A stretch of 64,000 bases of DNA from Lachnoclostridium sp. (GTDB lineage Bacteria > Bacillota_A > Clostridia > Lachnospirales > Lachnospiraceae). This document shows positions 34,680 through 44,523 of this stretch, piece after piece. The notes below the pieces were generated by a model that saw only the letters and a list, made by a program, of their open reading frames with translations, ran no database searches and was not told where the DNA came from. Where the stretch lies: assembly GCA_015057755.1 (NCBI GenBank), contig SVDR01000001.1, positions 1-64,000 on the forward strand, given 5' to 3'. The translations under genes were made by a program, and so were the position numbers. The first letter of the stretch is position 1, and every line of letters starts with the position of its first letter.

Positions 34680-36836
34680 CTATTCGTGACTCTCGATCGG
34701 AATAAACACGCGGGAAGATATCTCCTCCTCATGCTTCTTCCGTTCTTCCTTTGCAGCCGTAATCGCCATCTCGCAGAATGTCATCTGTGCGCCAACCGGG
34801 AGCTTGCCGCGGCGATCCGGCTTTTCATAAGTACCATCCGGCTGCAGAACATACGCTTTCAGATTGTCCTCAAGCTGAATCTCCATGTATCTGCGAACGC
34901 GGTCTTTTAATTCTTCTTGGATTACCGGGAACATGATCTCCACACGACGGTCCAGATTTCTCGGCATCCAGTCGGCACTTCCCATGTAAATTTCTTCACT
35001 TCCGCCATTTTCGAAAATAAACACGCGCGCGTGCTCTAAGAATTCACCAACGATCGAACGAACTTCGATATTCTCAGACAGTCCCGGAACGCCCGCCTTC
35101 AGCGAACAGATACCGCGCACCACCAGCTGAATCTTTACACCTGCACAAGATGCTTTGTAAAGAGCTGCGATGATCTCCTTGTCGCAGAGAGAATTCATCT
35201 TTGCAATAATGGAGGCCGGTTTTCCTTCCTTCGCATTGTGAGTTTCACGCTCGATCAGCTTTATGAATTTATTGCGAAGCCAGAGCGGAGCCACCGCCAG
35301 CATGTTCCAGTTGAGCGGTTCCGAATAACCGGACAGCATATTAAATACTGCAGTCGCATCCTCACCGATCAGAGGATTGCAGGTCATAATACCGCAGTCC
35401 GTATACAGTTTCGCAGTCGAATCATTGTAGTTGCCGGTACCAAGATGTACATAACGGCGGATACCGTCTTCCTCGCGGCGAACCACCAGCGTGATCTTCG
35501 AGTGCGTTTTCAGGCCAACCAGACCATAAATTACATGGCATCCGGCTTTCTCCAGCATCTTCGCCCAAAGAATATTATTTTCCTCATCAAAACGTGCCTT
35601 TAACTCTACGAGAACCGACACCTGTTTTCCATTGTCAGCCGCCTCTGCCAGAGCTGCAATGATCGGAGAATTGCCGCTGACACGGTACAAGGTCTGCTTG
35701 ATCGCCAGTACATCCGGATCTTTCGCTGCACGGCGGACAAAATCCACCACCGGATCGAAGGTCTCATACGGATGCATCAGCAGAATATCACCTTTGCGGA
35801 TGTTGGTAAAGATATCGTCATCATTCATCAGCGCCGGAACCGGCTGCGGCGTATAACGCGGAGCCTTCAGATGATCATAACCGGATAATCCGTACATTTT
35901 CATCAGGAATGTCAGATCCAGTGCGCCCGGAATCCGGAAAATATCCTCTTCGTTCACTTCCAGCTCTTTTTTCAGGATCTTCAGGAGTCTCTTATCCGCA
36001 TGTTCCTCAATTTCCAGTCGGATCACTTCACCCCACTGACGCTTTTTCAGCTGCTTCTTGATCTCTTCAAGAAGATCCATTGCCTCTTCTTCCTGCAGCG
36101 CAAAGTCCGCATTTCTCATAATACGGAACGGATGCGATGTGACAATATCATAATTTAAAAATAACTGCTTCATATTGCGCTCAATGATCTCTTCTAAAAG
36201 GATCACATGGCGCATCTCATTTCCAACAGAATCTCTCGTAACCGGGAGTTCCACGATTCTTGCCAGCACGGAGGGAACCTGAACCATCGCAAATTCCAGT
36301 TCGTCATCTCCGTCTTTTTTCTTCAGCAGCGCAGCAATATTCAGCGTCTTGTTGCGTACCAGCGGGAACGGTCTGGAAGAATCTACCGCCATTGGAGTCA
36401 GTACCGGATACACCTCTTCTTTAAAATAACGGTCTACAAACTCGCCCTGTTCTTTTGTCAGATTTTCATGCTTCGTGATCACATCCAGTCCCTGATTCTC
36501 CAGTGCCGGGATCAAAGAACGGTTGTAAATATTGTACTGCTGATTGACCAGCTCATGTGTCTTTTCGCTGATCTTCTCCAACTGTTCCATCGGTGTCATT
36601 CCCGCAATATCCGGTTTTGTATAGCCTGCGTGAACCATATCCTTTAACGATGCCACACGAACCATAAAGAATTCGTCCAGATTGGAGGCAGTAATACTCA
36701 AAAACTTCATCCGGTCAAACAACGGAGTGGTCTTATCCTTCGCTTCACCAAGAACACGGTAGTCAAATTCCAGCCAGCTCAGCTCTCTGTTTACGTAATT
36801 TTTCGGGTCTAAAAACTTGTTTTCCTGAACTGCCAT
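34680..36836 (-). CDS. ppk1: polyphosphate kinase 1
   Basis: Makes long-chain polyphosphate from ATP, reversibly. 718 residues. N-terminal FLDPKNYVNRELSWLEFDYR, the phosphorylated His in YVHLGTGNYNDSTAKLYTD and the second active-site His in EHARVFIFENGG are intact; NLDRRVEIMFPV follows. It is 3 bases downstream of ppx, with AGGAG inside the ppx end, so synthesis and breakdown enzymes are co-expressed. Confidence 0.97.
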   Translation of the reverse strand: MAVQENKFLDPKNYVNRELSWLEFDYRVLGEAKDKTTPLFDRMKFLSITASNLDEFFMVRVASLKDMVHAGYTKPDIAGMTPMEQLEKISEKTHELVNQQYNIYNRSLIPALENQGLDVITKHENLTKEQGEFVDRYFKEEVYPVLTPMAVDSSRPFPLVRNKTLNIAALLKKKDGDDELEFAMVQVPSVLARIVELPVTRDSVGNEMRHVILLEEIIERNMKQLFLNYDIVTSHPFRIMRNADFALQEEEAMDLLEEIKKQLKKRQWGEVIRLEIEEHADKRLLKILKKELEVNEEDIFRIPGALDLTFLMKMYGLSGYDHLKAPRYTPQPVPALMNDDDIFTNIRKGDILLMHPYETFDPVVDFVRRAAKDPDVLAIKQTLYRVSGNSPIIAALAEAADNGKQVSVLVELKARFDEENNILWAKMLEKAGCHVIYGLVGLKTHSKITLVVRREEDGIRRYVHLGTGNYNDSTAKLYTDCGIMTCNPLIGEDATAVFNMLSGYSEPLNWNMLAVAPLWLRNKFIKLIERETHNAKEGKPASIIAKMNSLCDKEIIAALYKASCAGVKIQLVVRGICSLKAGVPGLSENIEVRSIVGEFLEHARVFIFENGGSEEIYMGSADWMPRNLDRRVEIMFPVIQEELKDRVRRYMEIQLEDNLKAYVLQPDGTYEKPDRRGKLPVGAQMTFCEMAITAAKEERKKHEEEISSRVFIPIESHE

Positions 36837-36839
36837 TGT

Positions 36840-38405
36840 TTACACACTCCTTTTTCGTTTCAGTATCGGACGGATACCAAAAATCTCTTCAAAGAAAGAC
36901 GCTTTCTGCTCAAAAGAGATCGCATCCAGAGTCATATCTCCCGGATATGTGGTGCGGATCACCAGATTTCCGTCTTTTACTTCCATTTTGCAGTCTTTTA
37001 ACGTCTGCTTATGAGCACGGTCCATGGAATCTGCCAGACGAAGGATCGCTGTCAGTTTCGCGATCAGGATCGTAACATCCTTGTGGCTTCCGTAAGAACC
37101 GCTGATATTGTCCAGATTTGCTTCCATCTGAACCTGATTGTAATCGAAATCACGGACATTGTACCGCAGCACATTGGCAATGATCTCACGCTCTAAGTGA
37201 GACAGTCCGATGATCTCTGTGGACATAATAATATTATAAGAACACTCATTGGCATTTCGCACACTGATGAACTTTCCGCAGGCATGGACAATTACTGCGA
37301 TCTGCAGAAGCAAACGTTCTCTTCCGCCCATTCCGTGGTACCGTTTCATCGTATCGAAAATCTTCAGCGCATAGATTTCTACCAGTTCTGCATGTGGGGT
37401 CTTACAGAGATAACGCACCGCCATATTTCTGGATGTACTGATAATATCCGCTTCAAAATTGTGCTTGAGCTTAATTAATTTATTGTCTGCCGCATACTCC
37501 GCAGCAATTCCGTCGCAAAGGCGGATTCCCGGGATCCAGATCTCCTCTGCCCCTGTCATCTCCATGACCTTTTTATAAATGATCGCCGTCGGAAGCAGCA
37601 TCTTTGCAGCTTCTGAACTGAGTCCGAATTCTTCTTCCATCTGAGCCACATTCATCCTGCAAAGGCGCTCATATACATAATCAAACTGCTCTTTTGTCAC
37701 ATGGCTCAGCAGTTTTCCTTTATTTTCATAACGGAACAAATACAATATATTGTCTCCGATCGCGATCAGATGACGGAGCCGGCGATTTTCCAAATAAATC
37801 TTTCCATACTGTTTTAATTCGTTGGATACAATCTCTCCGGTTACTTCAGCCGTACGATCTACTGTCGTATGAACCAGATCCAGAGTATTTAATATCCTCA
37901 ATACACCAAGCGGTACATTGGCAGTGGAAACCAGCAGACCTTCGTCAAAAAGAGACATCTGCATACTTCCGAAGCCAACGTCCACGATTGCAGTACCCTT
38001 CTGTATGTTCTTATCGAACTCCTCATCTTTGGCCGCAATCGCCTTATAACTCAAAAATCTCAATTCAGAGTTACTGATAATTCTGACCTCGATCCCTGTA
38101 CGGACACGGATCTGGTCAATGACGATCTGGCTGTTTCTCGCTTCACGCATGGCGCTGGTCGCATACGCGCGGTAAGCATCAACTTTATAACTTTTCATGA
38201 TCCGCACAAAACCGTTCAGAACATCACAGATCTCACCAACCATCTCATAGCTGATCATTCCTGTATTGTATGTTTCACGGCCCAATGCGATCACATGGCG
38301 GACGTGATCCACCTGCTTGATCTTATTTTTGTTGGAAATTTCATAAATTCCCAACTCCAGTTCAAACGAACCTACATCAATCGCTGCAAATAAATGGGAT
38401 GCCAC
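36840..38405 (-). CDS. ppx: exopolyphosphatase / Ppx-GppA family phosphatase with HD-like domain
   Basis: 521 residues. The ASKHA-fold nucleotide motifs AAIDVGSFELELGIYE, ATSAMREARN and TAIVDVGFGSMQMSLFD mark the Ppx/GppA domain (1-300). Residues 310-460 form the C-terminal HD-type helical domain (IVHACGKFISVRN, LSHLEREIIANVLRYN). I place the start at the GTG at 38405, seven bases from AGGAGG; the GTG at 38411 abuts the ribosome site. It could hydrolyse polyphosphate, pppGpp or both. The ppk1 partnership favours polyphosphate. Confidence 0.9.
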   Translation of the reverse strand: MASHLFAAIDVGSFELELGIYEISNKNKIKQVDHVRHVIALGRETYNTGMISYEMVGEICDVLNGFVRIMKSYKVDAYRAYATSAMREARNSQIVIDQIRVRTGIEVRIISNSELRFLSYKAIAAKDEEFDKNIQKGTAIVDVGFGSMQMSLFDEGLLVSTANVPLGVLRILNTLDLVHTTVDRTAEVTGEIVSNELKQYGKIYLENRRLRHLIAIGDNILYLFRYENKGKLLSHVTKEQFDYVYERLCRMNVAQMEEEFGLSSEAAKMLLPTAIIYKKVMEMTGAEEIWIPGIRLCDGIAAEYAADNKLIKLKHNFEADIISTSRNMAVRYLCKTPHAELVEIYALKIFDTMKRYHGMGGRERLLLQIAVIVHACGKFISVRNANECSYNIIMSTEIIGLSHLEREIIANVLRYNVRDFDYNQVQMEANLDNISGSYGSHKDVTILIAKLTAILRLADSMDRAHKQTLKDCKMEVKDGNLVIRTTYPGDMTLDAISFEQKASFFEEIFGIRPILKRKRSV

Positions 38406-38416
38406 GACCACACCTC

Positions 38417-39553
38417 CTAATAATTTCCGAGTATCTTTAACGCCGAAGCTTCTGCACGCACTCCTGTCAGTGCATTGCGCACAGACGCGTCACTCAAATT
38501 GCCTTCCACATCCACGAAGAAACGATATTCAAAACTCTTCTCCGGAATCGGACGCGACTCGATCATCAGCATATTGACACCGTTAAAAATAAAATTGCCC
38601 AGAATATTGTAAAGAGAACCGCTCACATGCGGGATCTCAAACATCAGGCTGATCTTAGAAGCAGAGCTTTCATATACAGGAGCTTTTGCAAGCACGATAA
38701 ACCGTGTCGTGTTGCACTTTTCATTATTGACACCCTGCGCCAGCTCTTTCAGTCCATACAGTTCTCCGGCTGTCCGGCTTGCGATCGCAGCCTGAGACTT
38801 GTCGCATTCCTCTTTCACTTTTTTTGCCGCAACTGCAGTGTTGAGAACGCTGATCCGTCCCCATTCCTTATGTGAATCCAGATAGTCCGTACACTGTCTC
38901 AGTGCCTGCGGATGGGAATATACGGTCTTAATGTCCGAAAGTTCCGCTTCCGGAAGTCCAAGCAGCATATGGGAAATCGGAATATAAACTTCGCCAACTA
39001 TGTAATTTCTGTACTTTGCAAGCAGGTCATAATTGTCAATGACAAATCCGGCGGTCGAATTCTCGATCGGAAGAACTGCAAAATCTGCACGTCCCTCTTC
39101 CAGCTCCCGCATCGTATCCTCAAATGCATTTACATGGTATGCATTGACCTGATCTCCGAAAAATGCCCGCGCAGCCGCATGACTGTAAGCACCTTCCACA
39201 CCCTGGTAAACGACACGCGCGCCAAAGGTTTTCAGACTTTCTACTTCGTAAAATCCGGTCGGCTCCGTCTTTCCATGCTCCGCAAGAAGACCGTACTGGA
39301 ACTTACGGCTGACCGCCATGAGCTGGGAAAAAACTTCTTTGATCGCATCTTTGTTGAAATCGCTGTGTGTCAGCTCCTGCACAGCCGCAATTTTCTGACG
39401 TTCGCGCTCTGCATCGTACACAGCTTTTCCTGTTCCGATCTTATATTCTGCCACATCGCCACAGATCGCCATACGCTCCTCAAAGAGACGCACGATCTCC
39501 CTGTCGATCACATCCAGTTTATTTCTGCATTCCAGTAAGTCTACATTTTTCAT
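38417..39553 (-). CDS. pheA: bifunctional chorismate mutase / prephenate dehydratase
   Basis: P-protein making phenylpyruvate from chorismate. Residues 1-85 are the AroQ chorismate mutase (LLECRNKLDVIDREIVRLFE), 110-290 the dehydratase (VVYQGVEGAYSHAAARAFFG, the TTRFIVL active-site motif), 295-378 the ACT domain with ESRPIPEKSFEYRFFVD, the phenylalanine-binding region. 378 residues is normal. No T-box or leader-peptide attenuator is seen; feedback by phenylalanine is expected from the ACT domain. It sits between plsC and ppx. Confidence 0.96.
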   Translation of the reverse strand: MKNVDLLECRNKLDVIDREIVRLFEERMAICGDVAEYKIGTGKAVYDAERERQKIAAVQELTHSDFNKDAIKEVFSQLMAVSRKFQYGLLAEHGKTEPTGFYEVESLKTFGARVVYQGVEGAYSHAAARAFFGDQVNAYHVNAFEDTMRELEEGRADFAVLPIENSTAGFVIDNYDLLAKYRNYIVGEVYIPISHMLLGLPEAELSDIKTVYSHPQALRQCTDYLDSHKEWGRISVLNTAVAAKKVKEECDKSQAAIASRTAGELYGLKELAQGVNNEKCNTTRFIVLAKAPVYESSASKISLMFEIPHVSGSLYNILGNFIFNGVNMLMIESRPIPEKSFEYRFFVDVEGNLSDASVRNALTGVRAEASALKILGNY

Positions 39554-39567
39554 ATCGCTGCTCCTAA

Positions 39568-40299
39568 TTACATGATCTCACGGATCATATCCGCGATCAC
39601 TTCTTTTGTATAGGCACCGGCGCGTTTTCTCTGCTCCGGTTCCAGTTCTTTCAGATAAATCGGTTTTCCATAATAAACAGTTACTTCCGTCGGAACCACA
39701 CGCGGCGTGTGTTTTTCAAAAATATCCGCGGTTCTCACCATCGCCACCGGAATTACCGGACAGCCGCTCTTCTCTGCGATCTTCAGGCTTCCCTCTTTAA
39801 ACGGAAGCATATCCAGTTCGTCTTTTCCGCGGGCACGTGTTCCCTCCGGGAAGATCCACATGGAAATACCGTTCTTCACATATTCGATACCCTCTAAGAT
39901 CGTCTTCAGTCCGGCCTTGATGTCCTGGCGGTCCAGAAACAGACAGTTTACGTTGTCCATCCAGCGGTTCAGGATCGGGAACTTTCTCATCTCTTTTTTC
40001 GCAACGAAACCAACCAGACCCGGAGTGGTTGTGTAACCAACCAGAATATCAAAATAACTTCTGTGGTTGCCTACGTAAAGCACGGCTCTGTCTGTCGGAA
40101 TATTTTCCGCTCCCTTTACCGTCACTTTCACGCCTGCTACCTTTAAAAACAGACCGAACATAAATCGAACGATACCGGTACTCTCATGTCCTCTCGCAGT
40201 CGGATCCTTTTTGCCAAGGGAATTCTGCATGATCAAAAGCGGATATCCAAAAATCAAAAAACCAGCCAGGATCATACATAAAATAATAAATCGAATCAT
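39568..40299 (-). CDS. plsC: 1-acyl-sn-glycerol-3-phosphate acyltransferase
   Basis: Membrane enzyme adding the second acyl chain to make phosphatidic acid. 243 residues: one N-terminal membrane helix (FIILCMILAGFLIFGYP), the HxxxxD motif in VGNHRSYFDIL, and MWIFPEGTRARG plus the later VPVAMVRT segment. AAAAAGGTG precedes the ATG. First of plsC-pheA-ppx-ppk1, with 14 bases before pheA. Confidence 0.94.
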   Translation of the reverse strand: MIRFIILCMILAGFLIFGYPLLIMQNSLGKKDPTARGHESTGIVRFMFGLFLKVAGVKVTVKGAENIPTDRAVLYVGNHRSYFDILVGYTTTPGLVGFVAKKEMRKFPILNRWMDNVNCLFLDRQDIKAGLKTILEGIEYVKNGISMWIFPEGTRARGKDELDMLPFKEGSLKIAEKSGCPVIPVAMVRTADIFEKHTPRVVPTEVTVYYGKPIYLKELEPEQRKRAGAYTKEVIADMIREIM

Positions 40300-40377
40300 A
40301 CTTATTTCACCTTTTTCTTATTGTTTTATATCCTTATATTATATAAAATCCACATGGCATTTGCAAGAAAATCCGAT

Positions 40378-40824
40378 TCATTTTTTCGCTCTTGTGATCC
40401 TTTCAAATAATAATCCCGCCGCAAACCAGCACGGTGCAAAGTCCAGCCGGATCAGTCCGTCAATATTAAAAATACGTCCGGAATAATCCCACGGGCACAT
40501 GTCCCGCGCCTTCAAAAAGGCTCCTGTTGCGTATTCCGCACAAAAGATCAGGACCATGTCTCCCAAACCATGTCTCCAGAACTTATCTTTCGCTGTCAAA
40601 CGTTCTGCACCTCCGATCCAGTCGTCCACACGCCTTGCGATGGGCCCCAGAAATGCTCCCATCCCGTAGATCGGAAACATCAAAAGAGAGGTCCGTCCCA
40701 TAAGTCTCATGTCCTTTAACGCGATGGATTCAAACGACGTAACAATGATCTCCATGCACCATCCTGCCACACCACATTTTAAAAAATTGTAAAAAAAATC
40801 TCTGATCTCACTTTGTCTATTCAT
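40378..40824 (-). CDS. putative ABC-transporter type IV (CmpB-like) membrane protein
   Basis: 148 residues with about four hydrophobic segments. The family pattern is seen: FLKCGVAGWCMEII at the start, SLLMFPIYGMGAFLGP, and the CPWDYSG..FNIDGLIRLDF block. Its function is not established in any organism I know. The start is doubtful: there is no Shine-Dalgarno, and the ATG sits in the loop of a strong hairpin whose other arm lies inside the first codons. It follows the DUF4250 gene in the same direction. Confidence 0.75.
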   Translation of the reverse strand: MNRQSEIRDFFYNFLKCGVAGWCMEIIVTSFESIALKDMRLMGRTSLLMFPIYGMGAFLGPIARRVDDWIGGAERLTAKDKFWRHGLGDMVLIFCAEYATGAFLKARDMCPWDYSGRIFNIDGLIRLDFAPCWFAAGLLFERITRAKK

Positions 40825-40855
40825 ATTACATAGTCTGCGTGAGTCAGAGATTTTT
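40791..40855 (-). terminator. terminator hairpin enclosing a start codon
   Basis: AAAAATCTCTGATCTCAC (40794-40811) pairs with GTGAGTCAGAGATTTTT (40839-40855), 17 bp with one bulged base and a 27-base loop. On the minus strand eight T follow. It should end transcripts of the DUF4250 gene, but the ATG of the CmpB-like gene (40824-40822) lies in the loop and its codons 4-12 form the arm and T-run. Confidence 0.8.
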
Positions 40856-40893
40856 ATGCGGTTCTGTCTGTGATTACAAAAAATACCAGTGCT

Positions 40894-41073
40894 CTATACA
40901 TAGCGGTTGACAGCCGGATCGTATTCATAATCGATCTGAGCCAGTTTTTCATCAATCTCGGTCTTTTCCACGTCCAATGCCTTGCAAAGCTCGTCCATGG
41001 ACGGATAGAAATCTCTCAGCTGTGTGTTAATATAGCTTAAAAGCATCGCCGGGTCTTTCGGAAATTTTGTCAT
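40894..41073 (-). CDS. DUF4250-family small protein
   Basis: 59 residues read from the minus strand, starting MTKFPKDPAMLLSYINTQLR and ending IDYEYDPAVNRYV. The PKDPxMLLSxxNxxLRDFYxSLDxLC pattern and the closing YDP..N.FV-like end are those of DUF4250, a small cytosolic family of Clostridia without known function. AGGAGGATAGCGAT precedes the ATG, a strong ribosome site. A terminator follows 40 bases after the stop. Confidence 0.88.
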   Translation of the reverse strand: MTKFPKDPAMLLSYINTQLRDFYPSMDELCKALDVEKTEIDEKLAQIDYEYDPAVNRYV

Positions 41074-41115
41074 ATCGCTATCCTCCTTTTTTCTTTTAGG
41101 AAACCAATTCTACAG

Positions 41116-41145
41116 TTGAATTCCTGTTCCAATGTATGCTATACT
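41116..41145 (+). promoter_or_regulatory. promoter of the asparaginase gene
   Basis: TTGAAT (41116-41121), spacer 18, TATACT (41140-41145). A second TATACT at 41149-41154 is possible with a weaker -35. Leader about 40 bases. Confidence 0.6.
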
Positions 41146-41191
41146 TATTATACTTATGGGATTGTAATTACGAAAGGGGAAACTTTTAATT

Positions 41192-42205
41192 ATGAAACAT
41201 ATTTTGCTTCTCGGTACCGGCGGTACAATCGCCTGCAAACACGGTGACAACGGTCTGACTCCGCTTCTCACAGGTGAGGAGCTCCTCTCCTATGTTCCGG
41301 CTGCACGCAAATTCTGCCAGGTTGAGTCCGTTCAGGTTTTAAATATCGACAGTACAAACGTACATCCGAAGCACTGGCTGATGATCGCCAGAGCGATCGA
41401 AGAAAACTACGATGATTACGATGGTTTCGTCGTTGCCCACGGTACAGATACTATGGCTTACACAGCTGCAGCATTATCTTATCTGATCCAGCACTCCAAA
41501 AAGCCGATCGTTATCACAGGTGCTCAGAAACCGATCGACCTTGATGTGACAGATGCCAGAACAAACCTGTTAGACTCCTTACGTTTCGCTTCCAGCGACC
41601 GTGCTCATGGTGTCAATATTGTCTTCGACGGTAAAGTGATCGCAGGTACACGCGGCAAGAAAGAGCGTTCCAAGAGCTACAGCGCATTTTCCAGCATCAA
41701 CTTCCCGTATCTGGCAGTGATCCAGGACGAGACTATTCTTTTCTATATCGACGACAAGTGGCAGGATCGCGAATCCGTTCGTTTCTACCACAAGCTCAAC
41801 AGCAATGTAGCACTCTTAAAGCTGATCCCGTCCATGGATCCGAGCGTATTTGAGTACCTTGCAGAGCACAACGATGCAGTTATCATCGAGTCCTTCGGTG
41901 TAGGCGGACTTCCGTCCTATGACAACGCAGACTTCTACAGCTCCATTGAGAAATATGTGGCTCAGGGTAAGATCGTTGTTATGACAACTCAGGTTACTCA
42001 GGAAGGCAGCAACATGTCCGTATACGAGGTTGGTCAGAAGGCGAAAAATGCATTTGGTCTCATCGAGTCTTACGACATGACTCTGGAAGCAACTGTTGCA
42101 AAACTTATGTGGATCCTCGGACAGACTTCCGATCCGGACCGCGTAGAAGAACTCTTCTATCAGACGATCGGTCACGACATCCTTTGGAAAGCCGCTTCCA
42201 GATAA
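41192..42205 (+). CDS. ansA: type I L-asparaginase
   Basis: Hydrolyses asparagine to aspartate and ammonia; no signal peptide, so cytosolic. 337 residues. The catalytic Thr lies in LLGTGGTIACK at the N-terminus, the second Thr-Asp pair in FVVAHGTDTMAYTAAAL, and the Lys of ITGAQKPIDL follows. Strong GGGGAAAC ribosome site, own promoter, and a terminator shared with deoB. Confidence 0.94.
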   Translation: MKHILLLGTGGTIACKHGDNGLTPLLTGEELLSYVPAARKFCQVESVQVLNIDSTNVHPKHWLMIARAIEENYDDYDGFVVAHGTDTMAYTAAALSYLIQHSKKPIVITGAQKPIDLDVTDARTNLLDSLRFASSDRAHGVNIVFDGKVIAGTRGKKERSKSYSAFSSINFPYLAVIQDETILFYIDDKWQDRESVRFYHKLNSNVALLKLIPSMDPSVFEYLAEHNDAVIIESFGVGGLPSYDNADFYSSIEKYVAQGKIVVMTTQVTQEGSNMSVYEVGQKAKNAFGLIESYDMTLEATVAKLMWILGQTSDPDRVEELFYQTIGHDILWKAASR

Positions 42206-42229
42206 TAAAATGATATGTACATAAATAAA

Positions 42230-42258
42230 CCCCTCGGCTTTTTTCATATGCCGAGGGG
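42230..42258. terminator. bidirectional terminator between asparaginase and deoB
   Basis: Perfect stem CCCCTCGGC (42230-42238) with GCCGAGGGG (42250-42258), loop of 11, between convergent genes. The flanking T-runs are short. Confidence 0.75.
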
Positions 42259-42277
42259 CTTGTTCTATCTATCAATC

Positions 42278-43468
42278 TTATTTTATTAAATCCAAAAGCG
42301 ATTCTCCGATGGTTCCTTCCGGTTTATGCAAACCAAAATTTTCAACAATCGTAGCTCCGATCACAGCAAACGTATCCATTTCCGGGATTGGTCCACATCC
42401 TTCCATTTTTTTCGAATATGCCAGGAACGGTACCTTCTCGCGTGTATGATCACTGCCTTTATATGTCGGGTCATTTCCGTGATCTGCTGTAACGATCAGA
42501 AGATCATCGTCTTTCAAGACCCCCAACAGTGTTCCCAGCTTTTCATCAAACTTCTCTACTTCCTTCGCATATCCGACCGGATTTCTTCTGTGGCCCCACA
42601 GAGCATCAAAATCCACCAGATTTACAAAACATAATCCCCGGAAGTCCTCAAGCGCCATCTGGATCGTCTGCTCCATCCCATGAACCGAACTTTTGGAACG
42701 CAAGGCTCTGGTGATTCCTTCTCCGTCAAAAATATCCCGGATCTTTCCGATGGCAATTACGTCCAGATTCGCCTCATTCAGCACTGTTAAAGCGGTCGGA
42801 CCAAATGGTTTCAGTGCATAGTCATGGCGATTGCTGGTTCTTTCAAACTCACCTGCTTTGTTTCCAACAAACGGTCTGGCAATAACACGACCAACTTTCC
42901 ACTCATCCTTCATCGTGATCTCTCGAGCAATCTCACAGCACCGATACAATTCGCTCAATCCAAAGGCTTCCTCATGTCCACAAATCTGTAAAACGGAATC
43001 TGCGGAGGTGTAGATGATCATATCTCCTGTGACAAGCTGTTCCTCGCCCAATTCATCGATGATCCCGATTCCGCTGTCGCTTCGATTCCCCAGCACCTTC
43101 CTTCCGGTTCTGGTTTCCAATTCGCGGATCAGTTCTGGTGGAAATCCGGTTTCCGTAAATGTCCGGAACGGAGATTGGATGTGCAGTCCCATCATCTCCC
43201 AGTGACCGGTCATGGTATCTTTTCCGTAACTGCGTTCATTCAACTTCGTATAATACGACATCGGATGCTCAACCGGATCGACATGCTTTAACGGAATCAG
43301 ATTGGCAATTCCAAGTTTTTGTAAGTTTGGAATCTGAAAGGAATCCACTGACTCAGAAACGTGTTGTAAGGTATTGACTCCAATATCTCCGAATTTTACA
43401 GAGTCTTTCATTTCGCCAATTCCCAGAGAATCTAATACTATGACAAAAACACGTTTAAATTTCTGCAT
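42278..43468 (-). CDS. deoB: phosphopentomutase
   Basis: Interconverts ribose (or deoxyribose) 1- and 5-phosphates, linking nucleoside phosphorolysis to central carbon metabolism. 396 residues of the alkaline-phosphatase superfamily: metal Asp in [10 protein letters not shown], the phospho-Thr in [24 protein letters not shown] and the metal cluster [20 protein letters not shown] use the ATG at 43468 (GAGGAT upstream), since the extension to 43573 would overlap the metA end. It stands near the nucleoside phosphorylase and importer genes. Confidence 0.96.
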   Translation of the reverse strand: MQKFKRVFVIVLDSLGIGEMKDSVKFGDIGVNTLQHVSESVDSFQIPNLQKLGIANLIPLKHVDPVEHPMSYYTKLNERSYGKDTMTGHWEMMGLHIQSPFRTFTETGFPPELIRELETRTGRKVLGNRSDSGIGIIDELGEEQLVTGDMIIYTSADSVLQICGHEEAFGLSELYRCCEIAREITMKDEWKVGRVIARPFVGNKAGEFERTSNRHDYALKPFGPTALTVLNEANLDVIAIGKIRDIFDGEGITRALRSKSSVHGMEQTIQMALEDFRGLCFVNLVDFDALWGHRRNPVGYAKEVEKFDEKLGTLLGVLKDDDLLIVTADHGNDPTYKGSDHTREKVPFLAYSKKMEGCGPIPEMDTFAVIGATIVENFGLHKPEGTIGESLLDLIK

Positions 43469-43479
43469 ACTCTTATCCT

Positions 43480-44400
43480 CTATTCTTCGTCTTCTTCCAG
43501 ATAATACGGTGTCTCCTGATATACATAGAAATTCAGCCAGTTTGTATACAATGTATTGGCAACTGTGCGCCATGTCAACGGCGGAACCGTTGTCGGATCA
43601 TCATTTTCATAATAATTGCATGGCAGTTTTGGATTCAGACCACGTCCCACATCTCTGTGATACTCTGTATCCAGTGTCAGCCTGTCATACTCCGGATGTC
43701 CTTGCATAAAAAACTGACTTCCATCTTCACTCATCACAAGAAATACACCTGCAATATCGGACTTTGCCAATACTCTTAGCTCCGGATGTTCCAAAATCTC
43801 CTCTTCTCGCACTTCTGTGTAGCGGGAATGCGGGCAATTAAAGTAATCATCAAATCCACGCAGCACCGGCACCTTGCGATCCAAGGTTCTGTGCACGTAA
43901 ATACCGGATAGTTTGTCTCCCATGTGGTGCTTCTTTACCCCGTAATGGTAATACAGACCAGCCTGAGCTCCCCAGCACAAATGCAGAGTAGAGGTAATAT
44001 GTGTCTTGGTCCATTCCATGATCTCTGTCAGTTCCTGCCAGTAATCTACCTCTTCAAACTCCATGTTCTCCACCGGAGCGCCTGTGATGATCATTCCATC
44101 AAAACGACGACGACGAATCTTATCGAAAGTCGCATAAAATTTATTCAAATGTGTCACGGAGGTGTGGGTGGATACGTGGGTGGACATGGTCATAAACGTA
44201 CATTCCACCTGCAATGGTGTGTTGGACAATGCTCTTAGAAGCTGTGTTTCTGTATCTTCTTTGATAGGCATCAGATTAAGGATCAAGATTTCCAACGGAC
44301 GAATATCCTGGCTTTGCGCTCGTGTTTCGTCCATGATAAACACATTCTCATTTTCCAAAATAGACCTTGCAGGTAAATCGTTCTGAATTTTGATCGGCAT
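43480..44400 (-). CDS. metA: homoserine O-acyltransferase (MetA family, acetyl-type signature)
   Basis: First dedicated step of methionine synthesis. 306 residues: catalytic Cys in [16 protein letters not shown], His and Glu in [19 protein letters not shown]. At the position that selects the acyl donor the sequence reads TGAPVEN, with Glu where E. coli has Gly (TGAPLGL); Glu predicts acetyl-CoA use. I use the ATG at 44400 with GAGGAGGAA upstream. No SAM riboswitch or T-box is seen in the 123-base leader, which is mostly the terminator of the preceding gene. Confidence 0.93.
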   Translation of the reverse strand: MPIKIQNDLPARSILENENVFIMDETRAQSQDIRPLEILILNLMPIKEDTETQLLRALSNTPLQVECTFMTMSTHVSTHTSVTHLNKFYATFDKIRRRRFDGMIITGAPVENMEFEEVDYWQELTEIMEWTKTHITSTLHLCWGAQAGLYYHYGVKKHHMGDKLSGIYVHRTLDRKVPVLRGFDDYFNCPHSRYTEVREEEILEHPELRVLAKSDIAGVFLVMSEDGSQFFMQGHPEYDRLTLDTEYHRDVGRGLNPKLPCNYYENDDPTTVPPLTWRTVANTLYTNWLNFYVYQETPYYLEEDEE

Positions 44401-44483
44401 ATCTGATTCCTCCTCATCGTCATACTCTATCCAGCTAACAAGGCGCTTTGGAATCATTATATACGATATCCAACAAAATAGAA

Positions 44484-44518
44484 AGACCGGAAATTTGATT
44501 TTATCAAATCTCCGGTCT
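44484..44518 (-). terminator. terminator of the nucleoside phosphorylase gene
   Basis: AGACCGGA (44484-44491) pairs with TCCGGTCT (44511-44518), with an inner ATTTGAT/ATCAAAT stem; the downstream T-run on the minus strand is interrupted. Confidence 0.7.
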
Positions 44519-44523
44519 GAATC

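Noticed and set aside
44401..44523. Possible SAM riboswitch or T-box ahead of metA
   Set aside because: The leader is short and is taken up by the terminator of the upstream gene; no riboswitch core is seen.
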